Shown here: in pieces, positions 34,301 through 46,300 of the stretch
Layout: every line of letters begins with the position of its first letter
Numbering within the stretch: the stretch's first letter is position 1
From: Ypsolopha sequella
Lineage: Eukaryota; Arthropoda; Insecta; Lepidoptera; Ypsolophidae
DNA length: 64,000 nt
Direction of reading: 5' to 3'
Assembly (NCBI GenBank): GCA_934047225.1
Contig: OW203990.1
Location: 28,003,045 to 28,067,044, forward strand
Position numbers and translations under genes: made by a program
Notes under the pieces: model-generated
Databases searched by the model: none
What the model saw: the letters and a program-made list of their open reading frames with translations, nothing else
What the model was told of the DNA's origin: nothing

Positions 34301-37300
34301 GTGATTGTGAAAGTGTTTGGTCGGCCGCCTGGATTCGTGCTGGGGGCTCGGTTGGTGATCATTGAACCTTGTTCCTGGTCCCTGGCCGGGTCTCCGGTAT
34401 GGGTTCGGGCGACTGATTGGATTTTACCTTGTATAATATATATTTTACCTATCATTTTAATCGTAAATATATTGCTACATAAATTAAATAAACCTTTAAT
34501 TTAGTTCATGTACATTTATTATTTTATTACATGTATTTTCTTTATTAGATAAATTTGACGTGTAAAAAGTGTATATATCTATACCTGCTTTGCAAAATAA
34601 ACTATTTGAATTTGAATTTGAAAAGAAAGTGAAGTAGCTCGCCTAAAGCTTATATCTGAGATTCAGAGCATTTTTTGTTTGTTTATTTACTCAGAAAATA
34701 TGGAAACTAATTGATAAATCATTGTACCCGCCAGATGTACTTATAGAAGCTATAAGTAATTGCAAATGATAGGCTCTTGCCGCCAAAATTAAGAGATAAA
34801 CCAGAATACTTACGAAAATTTTCTTCACTGGAAAAAAAGAAATAAAAATGCCGCACCGTTTTCAGAAAACTTTCTTTTGGCATACTTCAGCGAACTGGCA
34901 AAGAAACATAAACCACCTTCATTGTGGTCTATTGGTACATTTAGTGTTGAAGAGCACTATCAAGTATAAAATTATATTAATATGGACATTTTTAACTTTA
35001 ATAATAATTACTTTTTTCTTTAATTAAGTATTTTTTATTTACTCACACAATGCATTGAAAAAAGTAGTACGATTCACGTGGGTAAGGGCAATAACTTACT
35101 CAAAACGTTTGAAACACTCAATACGCTCGTGTTTCAAATCTTCTTGGTAAGTTATTGCCTCCTTACCGCACTTGTAGTATAAACTACTACTAAAGATTTG
35201 TTTTTAAGAGATAAGATAGTCGATGATTTTTTTACCATGTTAGCATTAAATAAGACTTTACTTTTATTTGTTTTTTTTGTCGGAGTTAGAAAAGTTTAAT
35301 TATTGATCACATTGCTCGATTCGGCTTAGCAATTTTCATACCGTCGCATAATATAATCAGTTTGTCTACTTCCGCAAAATCTACGGAAGTTGGTAACGGG
35401 CGAAGGAGTGATACTACCACAAATATACCGAATGTAAACAGACAGCTACTTTTAAATGAAACCACATATTCTATCGATCATACTGAACCATTTTTTAAGA
35501 AATATTAGAGTTTCAAACAAAGATGCGTGAACCCTAACGCACTGAGATACGGGCGTTTGTTGAGGCAGCGTCATCCGTGAAACAGCTGTTCACGTACAGC
35601 ATTCTAAAATAGACATTCTTTAAGTTGCAGTTGAATATCTTATTCTGTGATGTTATTCGCGTGTATTTTTCTTCAGAGAGTTGTTCAGTATGACTATTAG
35701 ATTATGTGGTTTTATATAAAGATCGCAGTCTTTTTACACCCTATATATTTCTGTGGATACTACGCAACGGCTCGTAACCACGTTAGGGCGAATTGCAGCG
35801 TTCCGCATTTTGCTGGCAAGCAACGCGTGCTGTATATGTGTGAGAAGTTGCATAGAATTCATACAAAGACATCGAGCAACTAACCCCAAAGAGTCTCTCT
35901 CTCTCTTTAGCACCTCCTCCACTTTGAGGCCTGACAGAAGCATGGGCGGTGGAATTCACATTACAGAGAACCCCGACCACAGCGAGTCTATCGGCTCTCT
36001 TCAGCGCCTCCACCACTTCAAGATCGGTCTGACAGGAGTATGGGCAGTGGAATTCACCTCACAGAGCACCCCGACCACGAAGAGTCCATCAGCTCTCTTC
36101 AGCACCTCCTCCACTTCGAGACCGGCCTTAGAGCATGGGCGGTGGAACTCACCTCACAGAGCACCCCGACTACGGCGAGTCCGTCAGCTGTCTTCAGTGC
36201 CTTCTCCACCTCGAGACCGGTTTGACAGGAGCATGGGCGGTGGAACTCACCTCACAGAGCACCGCAACCACAGCGAGTCCGTCAGCTGTCTTCAGTGCCT
36301 TCTCCACCTCGAGACCGGTCTGCCAGGAGCACGGGCGGTGGAACTCACCTCACAGAGCACCGCAACCACAGCGAGTCCGTCAGCTGTCTTCAGTGCCTTC
36401 TCCACCTCGAGACCGGTCTGCCAGGAGCATGGGCGGTGGAACTCACCTCACAGAGCACCCCGACTACGGCGAGTCCGTCAGCTGTCTTCAGTGCCTTCTC
36501 CACTTCGAGACCGAACTGACAGGAGCATGGGCGGTGGAACTCACCTCACAGAGCACCGCAACCACAGCGAGTCCGTCAGCTGTCTTCAGTGCCTTCTCCA
36601 CTTCGAGACCGGTCTGCCAGGAGCATGGGCGGTGGAACTCACCTCACAGAGCACCCCAACTACGGTGAGTCCGTCAGCTGTCTTCAGTGCCTTCTCCACT
36701 TCGAGACCGAACTGACAGGAGCATGGGCGGTGGAACTCACCTCACAGAGCACCGCAACCACAGCGAGTCCGTCAGCTGTCTTCAGTGCCTTCTCCACCTC
36801 GAGACCGGTCTGCCAGGAGCATGGGCGGTGGAACTCACCTCACAGAGCACCCCGACTACGGTGAGTCCGTCAGCTGTCTTCAGTGCCTTCTCCACTTCGA
36901 GACCGAACTGACAGGAGCATGGGCGGTGGAACTCACCTCACAGAGCACCGCAACCACAGCGAGTCCGTCAGATTTCTTCAGGGCCTCCGGCAACTGGAGA
37001 CCGGTCTTTATGTGCACGAAGTGAAGCTCCAGGGGATACCTGGACAAGGGTCATAGTCATTTTTATCAACATCATCTGACAAAAGTCTGTTAAGCGTTAT
37101 ACCATAATGCAAGGGTCTTCAACCAGCGGCCCTCTGAGGCTAAGGCAATTTTTATCTACTCTATAAGACATTTTAAATTCATTTGTTTGGTTTAAAATTA
37201 TTGTTAAGGTGGTATGTTTACATGCGGCAATGTGCCCTTTGACAGACCTGGAATAGATTATTGGCCCTCCAGCTAAAAAGGTTGAAGACCCCTAGCTGCC

Positions 37301-40300
37301 ATAAAGGTTTATTTATGTACCATATATGAATAAAAGACACAATGTACGTACAGAGACCTCCAGTTCAAGCTCCTTTTTTGTAAACGATTTTAACGGTTAT
37401 GACGTCGCAATAAGAACTTCCGATAGGTATGTACATAGCCTGTCATGCATGCGTCCGTACCCGTTTCACAATTTAAATATTTTTTTATATGAAAATTTGT
37501 ACTGTTGTTTGTTGTTTGTTGTTTACTTATTATTATTTGTTACTTGCAATAACTGTAAAAACTATTGTTTATTTAAGTGATATTCGTACGCAATGGTATA
37601 AAATTTTCATTTTCAAAAACCCTTCATTATGGTGTATAACCGAAATCGGTTGGATAAAGAAATAAAATAAATAGGGGAAAATGAGTACAAGTGTCCATCA
37701 TTCACCAGTCACCAGTTTCCCCAAGTACCGCAGTTTCGCAGGTATTAATTATGTCGTAGAGGTAATGTGCCTAAAAATAAGCATTGTTTGATACCTGAAT
37801 GTTCAGTATAGTGTAATCTTTCCCTCACCCTAAGCAAGTGTAAAGATGACAAACAAATACGGAATCGGCTTTGGGTTTACGTTTTTAAAGGTAGGTAATA
37901 GCAGTGGCGTGCATAGAACTTTTTTCCGGAAAAGCAACCAGAAGGTCAAGTTTGACAATAAAAGAAAATATGAAAAAATTCGAATAACACTTTGAAAAAA
38001 AAAAGTTGATATGAAAATGTTCACTCTAGGGTAGACAGTGGTACCGATTCGGTGTAGCACATCTTTACTTATTTGACAGGACTAAACTTAATTTATGCGT
38101 TCTGTCCTTGTCTTTTCGATAAAGAAAGAGAAAGACAGGACGCTTAAAATAAGGTTAGTCCTGTCAAATAAGTTAAGTCGTGTTATGCCGAATAACATTT
38201 TTTTTTTTCAAAGTGTTATTTAAATTTTCTCATATTTTTTTTATTGTCAAACTTGACCTTCTGGTTGCTTTTCCGGAAAAAAGTTCTGTGCACGCCACTG
38301 GGTAATAGATAATCCTAATTATTTATCTATGAAACACTAACTTCCAGCCTGTTTCTTGGTACAGTTCCTCTAATAAGCCAAATTTTGGCAGCAGGCAACA
38401 TATTTGTAATTGATACATAAATAGTTCAGATAACTCACTTGTACCCGTTGATGGCATGTTCGGAGAGCCAGTGCATGTGCATCTGTAAGCAGGTGTAGTT
38501 ACCGAGCAGCGGTCCTCCCGCCAGGATCGGCGCCGGCGCACCCGGTACCAGGTCCCATCGCACTGTCGAAACCGGGAAGGGATTGGACTTTAGTTAAGTA
38601 AATTGTTAGATTTTATATATTCCGAAACCAGTCTGACTAACGAAAGATAATCAAATGAAATCAAATATTTTTATTTCGGACTAGGCCATAGGTGTTAGTA
38701 CTACAAACAACTTATTAACTATGTTAGTATAAATAACCTACCTATATATTATCATAAACTACTTTGGGACTCTGTCCATATGTACTGAGACCCAGTGTCT
38801 CAGGATTGTACTATCAGTCCTGTTGGCAATATTGTTCAGGAGACCATTGACGCTGCCGCGCGTCCTGTGCATCAGCGAGGCAGTTCTGTTGCATACTATG
38901 GCATAGAAATCTTGGGTACGAGCCTCAGCAAACATGCCTGATGCACTACAGTAACGCGGCAGCCCCGTCAGTATCCTGAATAATAATAAAATCTTTATAT
39001 GAATAGATATAATAATAATAATAAAATCTTTATTTGAATAACTAGGATCCACTCAATAAAAACTGACACGATACAAAATAAAAAAACTTTAGAGATAAAA
39101 ACATAACACACAAATAAATAAACTAAAACATTAAATAAGTTATTAATAAAACATTAAATAATTAATAAAACATGAAATAATCATCCCGATAAATCGCATT
39201 TTGCGAAACATATTTTAGTATCCCCTGCTACGCATGTTTTCGTCATCCAATTGACCCCACCAAACAACTAGTCAGGCCGGTGTATAAAAGGTGAGTTCCG
39301 GGCGGCCGCTCGTCATATCCCGAAAAAGCGAAAATGCTTTTATTTTTTTTATTCAGTAAAGGAAAATTGTTTTGAAAGAAACGGTTATACACCCATATTA
39401 TTGTTGTTGATTACGTACAATAAAATACAATACAATACACTCAATACAGTATTCTTTATTGAACACCAAAAAACCAAATAAAGAAACAATGAATGAATTG
39501 ACACTTTATTGTACACAAAAGACATATAAAAGAAAACAGAGTACTGAAAACATAATTTTGTACAAAGGCGGACTTATCACTTAAAGCGATTTCTTCCAGC
39601 CAATCTATAATGTCAACTATTTCACCGATACAATGACAACTATTTCACCGATACAATTTCGGCATTTTCAAGGAGAGTGTCGTTCTTAGCACGATGATAG
39701 GTGGCGTTTTTTCACCGTGTCGTCGCGTCGTTGTGAAACGTTCGTATCGGGTGAAACTGTCGGCATGCAGTCAACAACTACAATACGTGAGTCTATAACC
39801 ATTTCTTTCAAAATAATGTAGTAAACAGGTCATGCGAGTTTTTGTAGTATTTTCAGTACAAGTTGCTTCTTTCGCGGTCAAGAATATAAGCAAATTTTAC
39901 ATGATCCAATATAATGCACTAGCTGACGCCCCATAGCGGTGCTCGTGTGGTTCCTGGATGGGAATTCCCTAACACCCCTTCTAAGCTAATGTCATATAAG
40001 GAAATTATTTACGTCCCTAGGTGCAGCTGTCTGTTCTAGGCGATTACAGTCATCAGTCAGTCAGCGTATTAGTTTATTTTCAATGCATGTGCTCGTAAAG
40101 GCCCACTTTTTATGCATCAAAACAGAACAAAAAGTCGATTATTTTGCCCTAGGGCTTTATTATTACTATTTTTTTAATTTATTTACAATGGTTGGCTAAC
40201 CTGCAGACTTTCCTGTGTACCATAGATGTTATACTTTTTTTCCACTGTTTAACGGCTCTGGATACAGTCCTTTTGAGCCAATTATAATTTAAAGTTCACA

Positions 40301-43300
40301 AGATTATATTTGTTTTCATTTCCTCACACTATGCATTGAAAAACGTAGTATGATACACGGGCGTAAAAGCAATAAATTACTCGGTTACGTTTAAAACACT
40401 CGCTACGCTCGTGTTTTAAATCGTCCTCGTAATTTATTCCTTTTCGCCCTAGTAGCATAAACTACTATTATCTTACCGGCCAAACCCATTTTTAGGAAAA
40501 ACTAGTTTGTCCTAGGCCATAGTGGTTCTGGATTGTCATAAAAAATAACCACGAAGATTATGTATGGCGGTCGCGCTTACCTTCTAACCTAATCTACCGG
40601 CTCCGTTCTGCGCTGAAGGATTTCCAAAAAATTTGTTTGTTCCAAAGTCAGGTTTGGCCAGTACATGACATATAATACGTACGTACGGATATATTACGAA
40701 AGGTGTAACCATATTTGAAGAAATTATTCAGTCAATGGTAGTGAACAACTTTTACTATGGAGCCAACACTAAAATCTCAAAAAAACATACTGCCCTTCCA
40801 TACATTTCAGCCGAGCGGCATTGCATTTTTCTATGAAACAGTAAATTTTTTTTTGGAGATAAAGGTTTTGTTCCATAGTAAAAGTTGTTCTATACCATTG
40901 ACTGAATAAGCTCTTCAAATATGGTTACACCTTTCTGTTACACGTTGTATATAATGAACCTTTTATAATATCCATCCCCTTGTCTGGGTTTAGCTACATG
41001 AATTATGTAATTTTTATGACAGTTTCATGAAAACAAGAAAATAGTTTTATATTTTCGTGTTTGCGTGCCGAAGCATCCATTTCGAATGGTTCATAAAATC
41101 TACATTTATGTATTCGGAACTGCATATTTATGTAATTTACATAAGTAACGCAGTTATATATGATATTGTCAGGTAGGTATGAGCATTTCTTAGGATGAAG
41201 CACAACTGAACATTTTTTTCTCGCATATTGTGCGAGAATATTTTAAGAAATAAGAAATAAAACTTGAAATAAATTTTATAAAGTAATTGTGGATCTTCAT
41301 CCCCATTATTGCAAAAGATATCTTTTAATTTTTCAATTCTGTTGTCTGTAAAATACTTATATAAATATATTCAAATGGACCATGGAACCAATCAGATTAC
41401 AACAAGCAAGGACTGGATTTTTTTATTCACCATCAAAATATAAATAATTAATATTTTTTATCTGATCAACAGGAAATGTCTCCGGATGCATCCAAAACCG
41501 AAGCGCCCTTGACCTAAAGTTCCATCAGGTCAACCGCCAGTTGAGGATATAAATCATTTTAATAATAATATACGACTATACGAGTACAGATGCGTTCAGA
41601 ACCAGTCCAACGACAGATGAGCCTTTTATTGGCAGTAATTTTTCTGACCTTCTGTATCCAGCCACACCTGCTCCACTTATGTGACCAAAGTAGGATAAAG
41701 GTTCGGGCAGTGACCCTTATAGGACGTGTAGCCCTGATCGTTGTATGGAAAAACAATTAAAATAAATGTCTAGTTTTTAAACTTGGTATTAACAGCATTC
41801 CGAGGGACTGTAGACAGACTGTACAGAAAACATTGTTGTAAATTTTATAACAAAAACATTTTGTTACAAAAAAGTCTACTTTAGTTGCGTTTTGGCTTGT
41901 TTTAGGAATATGCAAGTCTGGCAGGTGATCACTATTGCGTTTGCCGTTGGGGGATCAGTCTTTTTGTGAAAATTGGCATTTTTCTCGATAGCTGTAAATT
42001 TTTTCAAAATCTGTGAATGCAGAAGTAAAATTATCCAAAAGTTAGGGTTAGTCTCCAAAAGCCGTTTTCTTGTATATACTATCGGCACACAGTTGGTAAT
42101 CATATGTCATCGAGTAACAAGATGTGACCAATTCCTAGTAGTGTAGAAAACAAAAAATACATCAAAATAAACAGGGTTGGCTGCGCGCAATCTGGAGCGT
42201 TTTGTACAGTTAGCAAAAACATCACATTTTTTCAGATAAAAAAGTCACTTCTATGAGTAAAAAGTAGGGCCCTTCATGTTCGATAGACCGTATCAACAAT
42301 ACAATACAATACTTCTCTAACTCCTGTTAGAGAAATATTAAAATATTAAAAACAAATAACTCACAGGTATGCCCATTATTGATAGCTGTCACGTCGACGC
42401 TTTTGTACCCTCGCATCCTCAGCGGGCCAAAAATGTGGTCTCTGTCGTGGTCGACGATGGCGTCTGCAGGGATGATATTGATCGGAGACTGTTGGTGACC
42501 TTCCTGGCACGCACCTGGCCACTTATGTTCCTCTAGAGGAGGGAGTCAGTGTTAACATTTCTGTTTATTGTTATCATCAGGACGTACATTTTGCGTCCCT
42601 CGACAGACTGATTAAGAAGCTATGTAAATAAAATATGGATGTTTTTTTTCTATGTATTTCATGAAATACACACACAATCCAACTAATTGTATGTATATGC
42701 ATTTTAACTTTATGGTTTGGTTTTTGGAAGACATGTTTAGATATATTTTCTTTGATAGAAATAATTATTGAAATGAGGTTTTCAAACACAATTTTTCTCC
42801 TCGAGGAATGATGTATAGAACTCAAACATCTTTTATTTTATTAGATGGGTTATAATTAATATAAGTTATTATTTAGAAACAAGGGCTATAATAAATCAAG
42901 AAAGGTGATTTTAGAGGAGAAAATTAAAATCAGCTTTATCATCATTTACGTGGCTCAGAACCTGAGGACTTACATAATCGAATATCGTTCGGTCGTATAT
43001 CCATCTCTATCACACTCTCTATGCGTGCGTCAGAGATGGACGTATGCTCGAACGATAAACGATCGACCGAATCTGTTTGGGAGTACCGGGCCTGTACCTA
43101 AAATCTAAATGTATTCTTATATTCATAACATCTTCCCTTGAAAATGGTGAAATATCCGAAACCGGTTGGGAGAAAAACGGTAATAAAATAAATAGTTAAA
43201 CTACTGTACAAGTGCTTTTAATTCTAGAGGATTTTAAGTCAAAACTAAAATGTCTTCATTACAAAATGCCTTCAATACAAAATAGTACTTAAAGAGACTA

Positions 43301-46300
43301 ATTAAAAGCAAAATTACCTTCCAAAAATTTACAGCACTAAAACTTACACTATAAAATTAGTTATACAGTCTGTAAATAAATTAAAATGTTGGCTTCTCAT
43401 ACTAATTTACTCGGTGTTGGATGCAAATGGGGCAAAATATTGTTTTGAATTTCATAGCAATGAATAATTGGGCCTTACCAAGTCTCCGTCTATAACTAGG
43501 TAAAAACTATATATTTTTCATAATTTTTAAACATACCGTTTAATTTTATCTTTCGGAACCATTTTTGGATGACGCTGTGAAAAGGCACCTTAAGGAAGTA
43601 ACCAACCAACGACATTGAGAAAGTCATTGTAACCAACAATAATATTAGGAACTAATAATTCTGATTTACGCCCCATCAACATTATTAAGGCAATATGTAA
43701 AAATTTTAGCGTCACTGTTACTCCATATGTGAAAAAACCCTCGGTGCGAGAGGAACGGATTCGAGGAAAAGTAGCAAAAAGTGTTTTTTTATTAATATAA
43801 AATGTACTAAAGTTGTTACCAAAATTTCGTTTAACCATGTCCTAAATACTGTTAAAACCCATCTAATAAAATATAATTGCAGTCCATATGTCATTCCAAA
43901 TTGTCAAACCAGGAGAATTGGTGTCGAAAAAGACCTTATTTAAATAAATATTTGTACCAAGCCGAATTGCTCCAATCGCGTTTTTGTTTGACAAGTCCCT
44001 GGGAAAAGATTTCAAAAATAATTAACTATTTTATCAAAATAATACATTATTTACTGAAGTAGATATGCAAGTTCTAAAAGTGTCGTTTTTTTTTTTCGTA
44101 GCGCCTTAATGCACGCACGGGTAACACCATTGAAAAAAACACATTTCAGTTTACTTAGTTGTGAATAGTTTGATTTCAACTAATTATTGTAACACTGATA
44201 AAGAATTGGAAACAGGAAAAGTATAAACAATTATTTTAATGGAATATCCACTTTTATAGTATATGAAAAGGCTATACAAGGTTTCTCCGGAAGGGTACCT
44301 TGTATCCACGTCAAAGGTTAATTCTTTACTTCCGATATACACCACTGTAGCATTGTATGCTAATAGAATAGGAACGGGTGTTTTAGAGATCATAATTAGA
44401 GACTTTGCAGACTATGGCGTACAGTGGGTAACCCTATTTATCGAGTAACAAGACGTGACCAATTCGTAGATGTGTAGAAAAAAAAACTACATCAAAATAA
44501 ACAGGGTTGGCTGTGCGCAATCGGAGCGTTTTATACAGTCAGCACAAACATCACATTTTATCTGATAAAAAAATCACGTCACGGCTTTACTATGTTCGAT
44601 AGACTGTATCAAAGGATACTTAAAAAACAAGGTTTGCGTGTCCTATGTTGGTACTAACATGAGCCAGCCTAATTTTATCGAAGATCGATTTACTTGAAAA
44701 AATCGATTGAGCATCGTTTTCAGCAAGATGTGACCTTGTTAGTCGATACAAAGGGTTACCGACTGTACGCTCCTTTACTACATTTTAACCTTTGACCACC
44801 TGTCATCTAGTGAATTCTAGTGGTACACGGCTACTAGGGGGTGTGCGTAAATAATTAGGTGAGAGAGGTGTTTTTTTTTCAAAATTTGCAATTCTATCTT
44901 AGTTGGGAAAGTCTATAACTTAATCGTGCTGTAATAATTCAGGTTGTAATCCCAAAAACATGGTCCCTTCACTATTAGGAGTAGGGAATTCAAGTAAAGA
45001 AGGACTTCAATATCGACCGTAGCTAGCTCGAGCCGGCAGGATGTGGTATCTCAATCTTGAGATGTCGGTTCAAATCCTGGAGGCCGAAGATTTTGGAGAT
45101 TTCCTTGCATAATTTTACTATTTTAGAACGGTGCACGTATTGCCTAAAGAGCGTGTTGTAGCCGTAGACGTTGGGACGTAAAAGTGGGATGGGATGCATG
45201 CCGTGACGAAATATTTGAAAAATATTATCAGCTAGATAAGTAAGGTACTATTATTTTTATACTACACCTGCTCGGAAAGTACCTTCTTACTTTTTCGAAA
45301 ACGATGCAGAAAATACGTCATTACTGTCATACAAATATGCGGGCGGAAAAAGTGTATGAAAATTCATTGTTAACGTGCTTCAGCGGGCAGAAAAAGTATA
45401 TGCAAATCCATTGTTAACGTGCTGTTTTTTTTTTAATAACATAAAGAATGAGCAAGTGGCCAAGTGGCCAGTATTATTTTGCGAACTCGTACATAAAACT
45501 CGAAAAATGATACTGGCCACTTGCTTTTCCTGAACATAATAAAAAATAAGAAGGAAATAAAAAGTGACAATCGCACGCGAGTCAGTCGGTTTCTTTTATT
45601 GTATCTTGATTAAAAGTAAAATTATACTATTTCCTAGCAGGTGTAGTATAAAGCACTATGTATCACTCGGGAGTAAGTGCGATTCCCAACCCGTGTGTAT
45701 TGAGGCCCTTGGCTTCGCCTCGGGCCTCAAACTACACCCTCGTTGGTAATCTTCCCCTTTCTTCCCTCGGTGAACAATGTACTAACGCACTACAAGTAAA
45801 TATAACAAACGTGTAGGAAAGTCACCGACCTTCGTATGTCCACTCCGCTTGATGTGTCAGATCTGTTGGGAAACAAACAGAAATAAGATAATTATGACAG
45901 TTATAATGATAAAGTAATTATTACAAGCGAATGGGTTTGTTGACAATTTTATTTTCAAACGTAGAAATTTGTTGACAAGTTTTTTCTCATTTTATAAAGA
46001 TTTCATCGATAAATGATACCTCTTAGATTACCTTGAAACTCAAAAAATTCTCTGCAAAGTTTGGTTTTAGGAAACAGAAATCCACCGAGGATGCCGTTGC
46101 AGCTTTATCATCTTTGACAATGAATAATTTAGATAAAGGAATCAAATGCATGAATATCAAGAAAGCCTTCGATTCCGTCTCTGTCTCCATTCTTTTGCAA
46201 AAGCTAGAACTGTGACGGACTTTGCTCTTTCTGAACAGATGGCGCTGTCGTCGCTACAACACATGTTGCATCAGACAGTTCTCATTAACTAAGATTATGT

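Noticed and set aside
35753..36715. A 320-codon open frame and several shorter ones on the plus strand across the 98-bp array
   Set aside because: Antisense to the exon-derived repeat. The unit length is not a multiple of three and carries no stop in these frames, so long ORFs arise automatically. No domain and no gene context.
38323..38541. Arg/Cys-rich ORF over gene B exon 4
   Set aside because: Wrong frame; the correct frame gives MHMHW and SEH and has exact splice sites.
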